Assembly: GCF_002157875.1 (NCBI RefSeq)
Contig: NZ_CP021376.1
Location: 248,001-312,000, forward strand
Source of the DNA: Oceanisphaera avium
GTDB taxonomy: Bacteria; Pseudomonadota; Gammaproteobacteria; Enterobacterales; Aeromonadaceae
DNA: 64,000 nt
Direction: 5' to 3'
A model generated the notes under the pieces. The model was not told the DNA's origin, did no database searches, and was given only the letters and a program-made list of their open reading frames with translations. Positions 11,160 through 21,016 of the stretch are shown piece by piece. The position numbers and the translations under genes are program-made. Each line of letters begins with the position of its first letter. The stretch's first letter is position 1.

Positions 11160-12179
11160 ATGATCCGAGTTGCCATTAATGGCTATGGTCGTATTGGCCG
11201 CAGTATATTGCGGGCTTATTATGAGCGTGGCCTTCAGTCACACATAAAAATCGTGGCGATTAACGAGTTAGCACAACCCGACGCTATGGCTCACTTAACT
11301 CGCTATGACTCCAGTCATGGGCGCTTTGGTGAGCAGGTTACTTTATTACCGGATGCCTTAGAAATAGCGGGTGATGTGATTCGCCTATGCCATGAAGCCG
11401 ATCCTGCCAATCTGCCTTGGCGTGAGCTGGACGTAGACTTAGTGCTAGAGTGCACGGGGGTATTATCAAGTCGCGTCGATGCACAGCGCCATTTAGATGC
11501 CGGTGCAAAAAAGGTGCTATTTTCTCATCCCGGTGATAATGACTTGGATGCCACCATCGTTTATGGCGTTAACCATCAGCAGTTAACAGGCCAAGAGACC
11601 ATGGTGTCTAATGCTTCTTGTACCACCAACTGTGTGGTGCCGGTGATAGAAACCTTGCATCGCGTGTTTAATATTAAATGTGGCAATATCACTACCATTC
11701 ACTCGGCGATGAATGATCAGCAGGTGATTGACGCTTATCATCCGGATCTGCGCCGAACTCGCGCGGCCAGCCAATCGATTATCCCCGTAGATACCAAGCT
11801 TGCCAAAGGCGTGGAGCGAATTTTGCCGCATTTTGCCGGAAAATTTGAGGCCATTGCGGTGCGCGTTCCCACTATTAATGTCACCGCTATGGATTTAAGT
11901 ATCTTGGTAGAGCACAAGGCTACGGTAGAGGCGGTTAACCAAGTTTTGCGCGACGCCGCTCATGGCTCATTAGCCGGTATTTTAGGTTATACCGAAGAGC
12001 CCTTGGTCTCGGTCGATTTTAATCATGACGCCCATTCCTCAATTATCGATGGGACTCAAACTCGTGTCAGTGACGCTAACTTAATCAAGATGTTGATGTG
12101 GTGCGATAATGAATGGGGTTTTGCTAATCGTATGCTAGATACTTCTTTGGCTTGGTTTCAGCCCGCAACCCGCGCCTAA
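11160..12179 (+). CDS. epd: D-erythrose-4-phosphate dehydrogenase
   Basis: A GAPDH-fold enzyme that oxidises erythrose 4-phosphate to 4-phosphoerythronate for pyridoxal phosphate synthesis. The 339-aa protein has the Rossmann start [14 protein letters not shown], the Epd-type NELA motif at 35-38, and the catalytic cysteine in SNASCTTNC (Cys154). First gene of the epd-pgk-fbaA cluster, the same order as in E. coli, which supports Epd over a plain GAPDH. The ATG at 11160 is chosen: AGGAA lies upstream and the protein then starts like its relatives; a TTG at 11121 would add 13 residues. Confidence 0.92.
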   Translation: MIRVAINGYGRIGRSILRAYYERGLQSHIKIVAINELAQPDAMAHLTRYDSSHGRFGEQVTLLPDALEIAGDVIRLCHEADPANLPWRELDVDLVLECTGVLSSRVDAQRHLDAGAKKVLFSHPGDNDLDATIVYGVNHQQLTGQETMVSNASCTTNCVVPVIETLHRVFNIKCGNITTIHSAMNDQQVIDAYHPDLRRTRAASQSIIPVDTKLAKGVERILPHFAGKFEAIAVRVPTINVTAMDLSILVEHKATVEAVNQVLRDAAHGSLAGILGYTEEPLVSVDFNHDAHSSIIDGTQTRVSDANLIKMLMWCDNEWGFANRMLDTSLAWFQPATRA

Positions 12180-12224
12180 TTTCTTAACTCATTTAAACCT
12201 TAACTGCTTAATAAGGACGCTTTG

Positions 12225-13388
12225 ATGTCTGTAAAAAATATGACTGAGCTCGACTTGGCTAACCAACGAGTATTGATCCGTGCTGACTTAAATGTGCCAG
12301 TGAAAGAGGGCAAAGTAACCTCAGATGCACGAATTTTAGCTTCTTTACCCACCATTAAGATGGCACTCGCCCAAGGGGCCAAGGTCATGGTGACTTCACA
12401 TTTAGGTCGCCCCACTGAAGGTGAGTACGATGCTGAGTTTTCATTACAACCGGTGGTGGATTACTTACAAAAAGCACTCACGGTGCCGGTGCGCTTAGCC
12501 ACTGATTACCTCGATGGCTTAGCGCTGGCTGAAAATGAAGTAGTAGTATTAGAAAACGTGCGTTTTAACGTCGGTGAGAAACAAGACGATGAGACATTGG
12601 CGCGCCAATACGCCAATTTATGCGATGTGTTTGTAATGGACGCCTTTGGCACGGCACACCGTGCTCAAGCCTCTACCCACGGCGTGGCTAAATTTGCTGC
12701 TACTGCTTGTGCGGGGCCTTTATTATCGGCTGAGCTTTCGGCGCTGGCTAAGGCATTAGACAACCCAGCGCGCCCGTTAGTGGCCGTGGTAGGGGGCTCT
12801 AAAGTCTCAACTAAGCTGACTGTGTTAGAATCACTGTCTAACATTGCCGATCACTTAATTGTAGGTGGCGGCATTTCTAACACTTTTGTGGCGGCAGCTG
12901 GGCATAATGTGGGTAAGTCTTTACATGAACAAGACCTAATACCCGAAGCACAGCGCTTAATGGCAAAGTGTGCCATTGCCCTGCCTAGCGATGTACGCAC
13001 CGCGACCGAATTTTCTGACAGCGCGCAAGCCACAGTTAAAAATGTGTCTGAAGTACAAGATAACGAACAAATTTTAGACTTAGGTGATGAGTCAGCCTAT
13101 GCCTTGGCAGAAGTATTAAAAAATGCCAAAACCATTATTTGGAATGGTCCGGTAGGGGTATTTGAATTTGAAAACTTTCGCCGTGGTACCGAAATCATTG
13201 CCCAGGCGATTGCTGATAGTGATGCCTTTTCTATTGCCGGCGGTGGCGATACCTTAGCGGCCATTGACTTATTCGGTATTAAAGAAAAAATCTCTTATAT
13301 TTCTACCGGTGGCGGCGCCTTTTTAGAATTTGTTGAAGGTAAAACTCTGCCAGCGGTCGCCATGCTAGAGCAAAGAGCAAACGGTTAA
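12225..13388 (+). CDS. pgk: Phosphoglycerate kinase
   Basis: Glycolytic enzyme converting 1,3-bisphosphoglycerate and ADP to 3-phosphoglycerate and ATP. The 387-aa length equals E. coli Pgk. [12 protein letters not shown] near the N-terminus, the TSHLGRPT segment, the nucleotide-site [11 protein letters not shown] and the C-terminal [12 protein letters not shown] loop are all present. The ATG at 12225 follows AAGGACGC; a TTG one codon earlier is not needed. It lies 45 bases after epd and 60 before fbaA, consistent with one operon. Confidence 0.97.
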   Translation: MSVKNMTELDLANQRVLIRADLNVPVKEGKVTSDARILASLPTIKMALAQGAKVMVTSHLGRPTEGEYDAEFSLQPVVDYLQKALTVPVRLATDYLDGLALAENEVVVLENVRFNVGEKQDDETLARQYANLCDVFVMDAFGTAHRAQASTHGVAKFAATACAGPLLSAELSALAKALDNPARPLVAVVGGSKVSTKLTVLESLSNIADHLIVGGGISNTFVAAAGHNVGKSLHEQDLIPEAQRLMAKCAIALPSDVRTATEFSDSAQATVKNVSEVQDNEQILDLGDESAYALAEVLKNAKTIIWNGPVGVFEFENFRRGTEIIAQAIADSDAFSIAGGGDTLAAIDLFGIKEKISYISTGGGAFLEFVEGKTLPAVAMLEQRANG

Positions 13389-13448
13389 TCTTATAAAAAT
13401 TTATTTCGGTGGCATCGCCACCGTTGGTGTTTTAGAGAGGAGCAAGTA

Positions 13449-14528
13449 ATGTCTCAGAAAATATTAGATGTAGTTAAACCTGGTGTCGTGTGCGGCCATG
13501 ATATGCAAAAAATCTTTGCCATTGCTAAAGAGCAAGAGTTTGCTTTGCCTGCAGTAAACGTAGTGGGCAGTGACTCGGTAAACGCCGTATTAGAAGCTGC
13601 GGCTAAAGTCAAAGCGCCGGTAGTTATCCAATTTTCTAATGGCGGTGCTGCTTTTTTTGCGGGTAAAGGCTTAAAGCTAGAAGGTCAAGAGGCGGCGATT
13701 TTAGGCGCTATTTCAGGTGCCCATCATGTTCATGCGGTAGCTGAAGCTTATGGCATCCCCGTTATTTTGCACACCGATCACGCGGCTAAAAAGTTGCTGC
13801 CTTGGATTGATGGCTTATTAGAGGCAGGTGAAAAGCATTATGCCCAAACGGGTAAACCTTTATTTAGCTCACACATGATCGATCTTTCTGAAGAGAGCTT
13901 AGAAGAAAATATCGAAATTTGTGGCCAGTATTTAGCGCGCATGAGCAAAATCGGTATGACGCTCGAAATTGAGCTAGGTTGTACGGGTGGCGAAGAAGAC
14001 GGCGTAGACAACACCGGCATGGACAGCTCTTTATTGTATACCCAGCCTGAAGATGTGGCGTATGCCTATGAGAAGCTGAGCGCTATTAGCGATATGTTTA
14101 CCATAGCGGCCTCTTTTGGCAACGTACACGGTGTTTATAAGCCGGGTAACGTGAAGCTAACGCCTAAAATTTTAGATAATTCACAAAAGTATGTGTCTGA
14201 AAAATTTGGCTTACCTGCTAAGTCTCTAGACTTTGTATTTCACGGCGGCTCAGGCTCGTCAGCTGAGGAAATTAAAGAGTCTATTGGCTATGGCGTGATC
14301 AAAATGAACATTGATACTGACACCCAATGGGCCACTTGGGTGGGAGTGATGGATTACTACAAAGCTAAGCAAGATTATTTGCAAGCGCAAATTGGTAACC
14401 CAGAAGGCGACGATAAGCCGAATAAAAAATACTATGATCCACGCGTTTGGTTACGCGAAGGGCAAAACAAGATGATAGCGCGCTTAGAGCAGGCATTTAG
14501 TGAATTAAATGCGATTAATGTACTTTAA
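13449..14528 (+). CDS. fbaA: Fructose-bisphosphate aldolase, class II
   Basis: Zinc-dependent aldolase cleaving fructose 1,6-bisphosphate. The 359-aa length is identical to E. coli FbaA. Visible are HTDHAAKK (Asp110 and zinc ligand His111), ELGCTGGEEDGVDNTGMD, HGGSGSS for phosphate binding and KMNIDTDTQW. The start has GAGAGGAGCAAGT upstream. It is the last gene of the epd-pgk-fbaA operon and is followed by a terminator. Confidence 0.97.
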   Translation: MSQKILDVVKPGVVCGHDMQKIFAIAKEQEFALPAVNVVGSDSVNAVLEAAAKVKAPVVIQFSNGGAAFFAGKGLKLEGQEAAILGAISGAHHVHAVAEAYGIPVILHTDHAAKKLLPWIDGLLEAGEKHYAQTGKPLFSSHMIDLSEESLEENIEICGQYLARMSKIGMTLEIELGCTGGEEDGVDNTGMDSSLLYTQPEDVAYAYEKLSAISDMFTIAASFGNVHGVYKPGNVKLTPKILDNSQKYVSEKFGLPAKSLDFVFHGGSGSSAEEIKESIGYGVIKMNIDTDTQWATWVGVMDYYKAKQDYLQAQIGNPEGDDKPNKKYYDPRVWLREGQNKMIARLEQAFSELNAINVL

Positions 14529-14541
14529 TTAACTTTTATGA

Positions 14542-14575
14542 TTAAAAATACCGGCGTTAAGCCGGTATTTTTTTA
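14542..14575 (+). terminator. Terminator of the epd-pgk-fbaA operon
   Basis: AATACCGGC and GCCGGTATT pair with a four-base loop, followed by a run of Ts. Confidence 0.92.
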
Positions 14576-14730
14576 TCTAAAATAAATAGAACGTTTCTAT
14601 TAAATAGAATGATCGCGGCTGTTAAGGGTGGCGTACTGTCGATTAATGCTAATAGATGTCCTTGAGTCTTACCGTTATTATAATAGTGAGCGATAAAAAA
14701 TTAATAATAATAGTGACGGGAGAAAAAGCC

Positions 14731-17700
14731 ATGGAACAAGTACGAGCAACGGTAACCGAGCTAACAGGTAATGCCTACCTAATACGTGAAGATGGTGAGA
14801 AAGTAGCCTTGCAAGAAGGTGATGAGCTTTTATCCGGCACTATTATTATGACTGAGGCTAACTCGCAAGTAATAGCAGAAGGTCCTGATTTTCGCTTAAC
14901 CTTGCCTGAAGACAGCATGACAGAAATCCCGAGCGAGCCTTTAACGGAGTCTGCTGATAATGCGCCTGCGGTGCTCGATGCCGGTGGTGATGAAATTGCT
15001 GCGCTGCAAGCGGCCATTTTAGAAGGTCTTGACCCGACCCAAGCGTTTGAAGCGGCTGCCGCAGGTATTCCGGGAGCGGGCGCCTTGCCAGCAGGCCCTG
15101 ATGGTGAGGGCAGTGGCAATGGCGGTTTTGTTACCATTGCCAGAATAGGCGATGAGAGAATTGCCGAAGCGGGCTTTGATACCGCTGTTACACCCTTAGC
15201 TTTTGATGACGTTCCGCAAATCCCGGGCGATATCTTATTAGCAGCTAATGCCCCTAGTGAAGATGGCTCACTACCTACACCCACACCCACACCTGATACA
15301 GGCGAACCTGCGCCAAATCCAGTTACTTTAACGCCCAATGTGACGATTAAGATTGGCTCAGCCACGCGTGGCGTGGCCAAGATTAATCATCAGTCAGTGG
15401 TTGAAGATAATGATGGCACTATTAGGGATACTGACGCGGGTTTTACTATTACGGGACGCAATAAAGAAAAAACCTCTTTTGAGCCTAATGATAGGCCTTC
15501 TATCTCGGTGGTATCACCCGGAGAAGCTACAGGCGTAGGCTATCCTACCGTGAGTGGTTTTGGCGTATCGGGTCAACCACTAGGTAAAGCAGATGCTGGG
15601 AAATCTGACACTTCTAGCCCAGAAGAAATAACGCCTGATCAAACATTAACTGTGACTTTTGATAATCCTGTCAGTGAGATGACGGCGCAATTTTCTTGGT
15701 TACGAGATTTCGAGTATGCAAAATATACCATCACCAAGGCGGATGGCAGCAAAGAAAAAGGCATGCTTCATGGTATTACCGATGTTGTTGATCCTCGTTT
15801 TACCATTAAAGCGGCAGATGGTTCGGCGATTAAAAGCATAGATTTTACGCCAGCAATACCGGGCGATACCTATGATGGTAAAACCGTTAAACAAATCGAA
15901 GATTACCGCAGTGATTTTTTAATTCATGAAATCACTTTTAAAACTGCCGACTATGACTATGAACTTAATATTAGTGCGGCACCTGGCCAAACTGATGGTT
16001 CAGAATCGATTACTAGTGTCGTACTTGCCGTGCCCGCTGGCGCTAGTTTATCTCATGGCACAAACATTCCAGGTACCGATAACTGGACGCTTCCATTAGT
16101 CAATGACGGTGATTATCAAGTTAATATCGGCGCCGATGGTAGTGTCACGATAACCGGTATCACCCTTACCATGCCTAACGATAACCCGCCTACCGTGGTA
16201 GTAACTGCGGTGGCGCAAGGGCAAGCAGTGAATGGCATTACGCCTCCTCCAGCATCTGCTACCAGTGATGATACAGCAGCAGCACTAGATAAAACCGTTG
16301 AAACCGGATTAACAATTACAAATTCTGCTATTGCATTAGAAGGCGATAATCTTGAGTTTGCGGTGGCGCTCGATGCTGCTGTCGATAGTGATACTGTTTT
16401 ACACTTTAACTTTGTGAATGGCCAAAGCGAGGGCAAAGCAGGGTTAGCGGATATCGATACTCCGAGTATTACTATTAATGGTGTGGCTCATGGCCCGATA
16501 GTGGTACACGCCGATGGTAGCTATAGTGTCACCATACCTAAGGGGGTTACTGACGGTATTATTATCTCAGTGCCTACTATTAAAGATGGAATTTACGAAG
16601 GCGTAGAAGAATTAACGCTCAATGCCACTTTGAGTGGTGAGAATGCCAATGGCGCACAGCTGACGGGAAATCTAGATGCTACTAGTGCTGGCAATATTGT
16701 TGATGAGAAACAAGCCAGTATTAGCATAGATGTTATTGCCGGTGATGACGTAGTGAATTCTGTCGAAGCCGGTGCTGAGGTCATGATAACCGGGACTGTT
16801 GGCAAGGACGTTGAAGCGGGTGACACCGTGACCGTGGTAGTGGGCGGTACAACATATACTACTAAAGTGGAAAATGATGGTGTGACTTGGGGGGTAAGCG
16901 TATCAGGTACTGACTTGATGGAAGATTCTAAGGTTAATGCCACCGTGACTACTACTGACTATTTCGGTTCTAAAGAAGCCACGGCTGAACGCGTTTATAC
17001 CGTAGACACAGAATCGCCCATCATTCAGAGTAAAGCTGCCAGTGGTTATGAGGATTTAGTCTCAGATATCACTAACCCTAATGAAACAAGTGAGATAGTT
17101 ATTAATTTAGCAGCCTCTGATGCGGGAACGGGTCTAAAACATATTCTGATCACGAGTCTGCCCGACAATGGTGTGCTAGTTGTTAATGGTGAGCCTGTTA
17201 ATCAAATTGAGGCTGGCGGTCTTATCGTTGGTCCTAACAGTCTAATCACCTTCGAGCCTAAGGAAGACTGGAGCGGCAATACTTCTTTTAATTATCAAGC
17301 GGTAGACAATGCAGGGAATACATCAGAGGCAACACAAGCTATTGATGTGTTACCAGTAACAGATAAGCCGGTGGTTGAAGTAACTTTAAACTCTTGGACC
17401 TTAACCCCTCAAACACAAACTATTGATATTAATAACGCTGTTAAAACTGGGCTAGGCTTTACAGTTAAGGCATACAATTCGGACGGAGTAGTCGGAGACA
17501 TATCTCAGGTTGATTATGGCAGCGCTGCTAAAGGTGTTAATGGTTTTGGTGTTGCAGGTAAAGCCAAAGGTAATACGGGTGATGAAAGAGAAATTGCGTT
17601 TGGCGAAAGAATAGAAATCCTATTTAAGGAGCCAGTAACCAATTTGGCAATAAGGTTGTCTTGGTTACATAAAGTAGAGAAGGCAGAATATACGACCTAC

Positions 17701-18570
17701 GATACCTCAGGTAATAAATTAAACACCTATACCGTGATAGGCAAAACCGATGTTATTGATGATGCGATAGTGATTGCTGCTGAGGGTGAGAATTATATTG
17801 GCCGAATAGACTTTACTTCTCCAAAAGAAAATATTTCTGGCGGTGATAATGACTATCTGATCCATGATATAGAATTTAGTACCTTAGGAAATAAAGTTTA
17901 TCCTTTAGATATTGCAGCCTATCCTACAGACACAGATGGCTCAGAGAAGATTACTTCTATCGTCGTTAAGCTTGAAGAGGGCGTGCAACTTTCTCATGGT
18001 ACACCAAGTGATACAGCGGACGATGAAGGTTTTTACAGTTGGGAACTGCCGCTTGCAGATAATAAGGACTACAAAGTAACGGTTGACGGACAAGGTAAAG
18101 TTAATATTGTAGGCGTCACTGTTATTACCACTGAAGTTAAGGGTGAGCCGACGGTTAAAGTCAGTGCAACGGTCCAAGATAGTGCTGGTGATAATTTGGG
18201 CGAGATAGTGACTTCTGACGAAGTAATTATTTCTTCAAATACTCAACCCGCGCCAGTGTCACTCTTGTTTGATGAAGATGAAATGCTTTTTACTCACTCC
18301 ATCGATGAGGAGTCTGCTTCTCAGCCAGAAGCGGTAAGTTTTATTAATAATGTTGAGTTTAATGAAATTGATTTCAGTGATATTTGGCTTGACGTAAATG
18401 ATGTTCTAGATGAGTACTTACCGGCTGCAGAGCAAGCGCAGAACAATTCGTTGTTAGTCGCAAGCAGTAATGGTAGTGCTGAGTTGAGCGCTCCTATGGC
18501 AGAGATGAACCACAGTGCAGACATCTTGGAGCAAATATTAACAGCAGAGTTACTTAATCCCACACCTTAA
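14731..18570 (+). CDS. LapA-like biofilm adhesin with retention module, short and without RTX repeats
   Basis: A type I secreted surface protein of 1279 aa, predicted substrate of LapG. Residues 1-100 are the LapA retention module (MEQVRATVTELTGNAYLIRE onward), which plugs LapE in the outer membrane. EAAAAG at 107-112 follows GLDPTQ and matches the di-alanine LapG cleavage region. Next come a Pro/Thr linker and beta-rich domains. One domain of about 210 aa is present twice (about 15540-16180 and 17530-18130), sharing ITSVVxxVxxGxxLSHGT-type motifs; a Calx-beta/cadherin-like region lies between. No GGxGxD calcium repeats are visible. ATG 14731 is chosen because GGGAGA precedes it and relatives start there; an in-frame start at 14656 adds 25 odd residues. 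The Lap export genes follow. Confidence 0.85.
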   Translation: MEQVRATVTELTGNAYLIREDGEKVALQEGDELLSGTIIMTEANSQVIAEGPDFRLTLPEDSMTEIPSEPLTESADNAPAVLDAGGDEIAALQAAILEGLDPTQAFEAAAAGIPGAGALPAGPDGEGSGNGGFVTIARIGDERIAEAGFDTAVTPLAFDDVPQIPGDILLAANAPSEDGSLPTPTPTPDTGEPAPNPVTLTPNVTIKIGSATRGVAKINHQSVVEDNDGTIRDTDAGFTITGRNKEKTSFEPNDRPSISVVSPGEATGVGYPTVSGFGVSGQPLGKADAGKSDTSSPEEITPDQTLTVTFDNPVSEMTAQFSWLRDFEYAKYTITKADGSKEKGMLHGITDVVDPRFTIKAADGSAIKSIDFTPAIPGDTYDGKTVKQIEDYRSDFLIHEITFKTADYDYELNISAAPGQTDGSESITSVVLAVPAGASLSHGTNIPGTDNWTLPLVNDGDYQVNIGADGSVTITGITLTMPNDNPPTVVVTAVAQGQAVNGITPPPASATSDDTAAALDKTVETGLTITNSAIALEGDNLEFAVALDAAVDSDTVLHFNFVNGQSEGKAGLADIDTPSITINGVAHGPIVVHADGSYSVTIPKGVTDGIIISVPTIKDGIYEGVEELTLNATLSGENANGAQLTGNLDATSAGNIVDEKQASISIDVIAGDDVVNSVEAGAEVMITGTVGKDVEAGDTVTVVVGGTTYTTKVENDGVTWGVSVSGTDLMEDSKVNATVTTTDYFGSKEATAERVYTVDTESPIIQSKAASGYEDLVSDITNPNETSEIVINLAASDAGTGLKHILITSLPDNGVLVVNGEPVNQIEAGGLIVGPNSLITFEPKEDWSGNTSFNYQAVDNAGNTSEATQAIDVLPVTDKPVVEVTLNSWTLTPQTQTIDINNAVKTGLGFTVKAYNSDGVVGDISQVDYGSAAKGVNGFGVAGKAKGNTGDEREIAFGERIEILFKEPVTNLAIRLSWLHKVEKAEYTTYDTSGNKLNTYTVIGKTDVIDDAIVIAAEGENYIGRIDFTSPKENISGGDNDYLIHDIEFSTLGNKVYPLDIAAYPTDTDGSEKITSIVVKLEEGVQLSHGTPSDTADDEGFYSWELPLADNKDYKVTVDGQGKVNIVGVTVITTEVKGEPTVKVSATVQDSAGDNLGEIVTSDEVIISSNTQPAPVSLLFDEDEMLFTHSIDEESASQPEAVSFINNVEFNEIDFSDIWLDVNDVLDEYLPAAEQAQNNSLLVASSNGSAELSAPMAEMNHSADILEQILTAELLNPTP

Positions 18571-18611
18571 TGGTTAGTTTGTCGCGTAAAGAGTATTTAA
18601 GCTTTTAAATA

Positions 18612-18651
18612 CAGCAAAAAGCACTGTTAATTGCTAGCAGTGCTTTTTTAA
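18612..18651 (+). terminator. Terminator after the LapA-like gene
   Basis: AAAGCACTG and CAGTGCTTT form a stem with a short loop, followed by a T run. Transcription of the adhesin can therefore be uncoupled from lapB. Confidence 0.85.
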
Positions 18652-18871
18652 TAGCTGATGTTTAATATAAAATGCTAAAAATATAAATTTAAGTAGCTTA
18701 TTGCGACACAAAAGCGAGTTGGGGTTGTAAGTGTGGCTAATACAGCCTAATTTTGCAGATGCTGTAATAAAATATCGCTATGCCATGATATATCGCTACT
18801 TAATTAGTGACTATTAGGTACAATGTGGTTAAAGGAATAGCTTCATTTGATACTAACAAGGGCAGACGCAC
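18652..18871. other. Intergenic region upstream of lapB
   Basis: With the preceding terminator this makes a 301-base gap. It is AT-rich and probably contains a promoter for lapBCE. AAGGGCAG at about 18857-18864 serves as the ribosome binding site of lapB. No other structure was recognised. Confidence 0.4.
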
Positions 18872-21016
18872 ATGAAGGAAGCACAGTCGGGGCTAGATCC
18901 CTTGCTGCAAAGCTTGGTTTTTTTAACTAAATTTTACGGTCATCCCTATCAAGGTGAAGCCTTAATTAATGGCTTGCCTTTAGCTGACGGTAAATTAACG
19001 CCATTATTATTTTCTCGCGCTGCCGAGCGTGCCGAGCTTTCTGCTCATCATGCTGATTATGCCCTAGCAGATATTTCAGACTTATTACTACCTTGCATAT
19101 TATTATTTAATGATGGCAGTGCAGGTGTGTTATTAGAAATAGATGCTAAGCAACAACGTGCTCGCCTGCTATTGCCCACCACAGGTGAGGGTGAGCAATG
19201 GTTAGCGCTAGATAAATTAGCGCCCAGCTTTAGCGGCCATGTTATTTTTACTAAGCCTAAATTTCGCTACGATGCCCGCTCGCCTAAGGTATTAAAAACT
19301 CAGGAAGGGCATTGGTTTTGGGGCACCTTGCGTGGCTCTACCTACATCTATCGCGACGTCTTAATTGGCTCTTTGCTAATTAACTTATTTGCGCTCACCA
19401 CCCCGCTATTTACGATGAACGTCTATGACAAAATCGTCCCCAATTTAGCTTTTGACTCCTTATGGGTGCTGGCCATTGGCGCCACTATCGTTTTTATTTT
19501 TGACTTTATATTACGCATGCTCCGCAGTCATTTTATTGATATAGCGGGTAAAAAAGCCGATGTATTATTATCGGCACAAATATTTTCTAAAGTCATGGGC
19601 ATGCGCATGGAAGCGCGTCCACCCTCGACCGGAGCCTTTGCTAAACATTTACAAGAATTTGAGTCAGTCAGAGATTTTCTTACTTCTGCAACTGTGACCA
19701 CGTTAGTGGATATCCCCTTTGCCATCCTGTTTCTGTTTATTATTTGGGTATTTGCGGGCGCCATGGTGTGGGTGCCAATTATGGCTATTTTGTTATTACT
19801 ACTAGTGAGCCTAGCGGTACAAGGGCAATTGAGACGCAGTATTGAAGAGGGCTCACGATTAGCCTCCCAAAAAAATGCCAATTTAGTAGAAGGAATCGCC
19901 GGATTAGAAACCATTAAGTTATTTGGTGCACAAGGCACCTTTCAGCATCGGTGGGAGCAAGCGGTTAGTCATATCGCGCAGTGGGGCATGAAGACGCGCC
20001 GTATTACCAATTCCGTATCAACGCTTGCAGCGGTCACCATGCAGTTTTCTACGATCGCGTTAATTATTCTCGGTGTCTATTTAATTGCTGCCGGAGACTT
20101 ATCGATGGGCGGCTTAATTGCGGCGGTCATGTTAAGTGGTCGCGCGATTAGCCCCATAGTGCAAGTCGCTGTGTTATCCACCCGTTATAATCAAGCGCGC
20201 TCGGCCATGACTATTTTAGAAGAAATTATGGCTTCTCCTGAAGAGCACGCCGTGGGGCGGCGCTTTGTGCATCACCCTCACTTTAAAGGCGATATTTTAT
20301 TTACCGACTTAAGTTTTCGCTACCCCCATACCGAACATGATGTGCTAACGAATATTAACCTTAATATTAAAGCCGGTGAAAAAGTCGCCATTATTGGCCG
20401 TATTGGCTCAGGGAAAACTACCCTAGAGCGATTAATGGTGGGTTTATATCGGCCCACAGGTGGCAGCTTGCGCATTGATGGCATCGATATCGAACAATTA
20501 CAGCCAGCCGCACTGCGCGCTAATATTGGCTGTGTGCCACAAGATGTAACGCTTTTTTATGGCTCTATTCGCGATAATATCGTTATTGCTAATCCACTCG
20601 CAGATGAAAACCAAGTATTAAGAGCGGCACAACGCGCTGGAGTCACTTTATTCACTAACCAAGATCCAAATGGCTTAGATAAACAAGTGGGTGAAGGAGG
20701 GCGACAATTATCGGGCGGACAGCGCCAAGCCATTGCCATTGCTAGGGCGCTGCTTAATGAACCCGCAGTCTTGATGTTTGATGAGCCCACTTCCAATATG
20801 GATAACCGCTCTGAGCTTTATATTAAAGAAGAGTTACTGAAATTATCGGCTAAACAAACCTTATTATTAGTAACTCATCGCACTTCCATGTTGGAGGTGG
20901 TAGATAGAGTTATTGTACTAGAGCAAGGGAAAATAGTGGCCGATGGCCCTAAAGGCCAAGTATTACAACAATTAAAAGTAGGTAAAGTGCGGGTTCAGGA
21001 GGCATCTAATGGCTAA
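18872..21016 (+). CDS. lapB: LapB-like type I secretion ABC transporter
   Basis: Inner-membrane ABC exporter driving secretion of the LapA-type adhesin. The 714-aa protein has a degenerate C39-like N-terminal domain (about residues 1-130, without a catalytic Cys), a six-helix transmembrane domain, and an ATPase domain with Walker A GRIGSGKTT, signature LSGGQRQ, Walker B VLMFDEPTS and an H-loop histidine in VTHRTS. The C39-like domain is typical of exporters for RTX-type substrates. Its stop overlaps the lapC start by eight bases, so translation is coupled. Confidence 0.92.
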   Translation: MKEAQSGLDPLLQSLVFLTKFYGHPYQGEALINGLPLADGKLTPLLFSRAAERAELSAHHADYALADISDLLLPCILLFNDGSAGVLLEIDAKQQRARLLLPTTGEGEQWLALDKLAPSFSGHVIFTKPKFRYDARSPKVLKTQEGHWFWGTLRGSTYIYRDVLIGSLLINLFALTTPLFTMNVYDKIVPNLAFDSLWVLAIGATIVFIFDFILRMLRSHFIDIAGKKADVLLSAQIFSKVMGMRMEARPPSTGAFAKHLQEFESVRDFLTSATVTTLVDIPFAILFLFIIWVFAGAMVWVPIMAILLLLLVSLAVQGQLRRSIEEGSRLASQKNANLVEGIAGLETIKLFGAQGTFQHRWEQAVSHIAQWGMKTRRITNSVSTLAAVTMQFSTIALIILGVYLIAAGDLSMGGLIAAVMLSGRAISPIVQVAVLSTRYNQARSAMTILEEIMASPEEHAVGRRFVHHPHFKGDILFTDLSFRYPHTEHDVLTNINLNIKAGEKVAIIGRIGSGKTTLERLMVGLYRPTGGSLRIDGIDIEQLQPAALRANIGCVPQDVTLFYGSIRDNIVIANPLADENQVLRAAQRAGVTLFTNQDPNGLDKQVGEGGRQLSGGQRQAIAIARALLNEPAVLMFDEPTSNMDNRSELYIKEELLKLSAKQTLLLVTHRTSMLEVVDRVIVLEQGKIVADGPKGQVLQQLKVGKVRVQEASNG

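Noticed and set aside
14775..15380. 201-codon frame opposite the LapA-like gene
   Set aside because: Low-complexity Ser/Pro/Ala shadow of the adhesin linker on the other strand.
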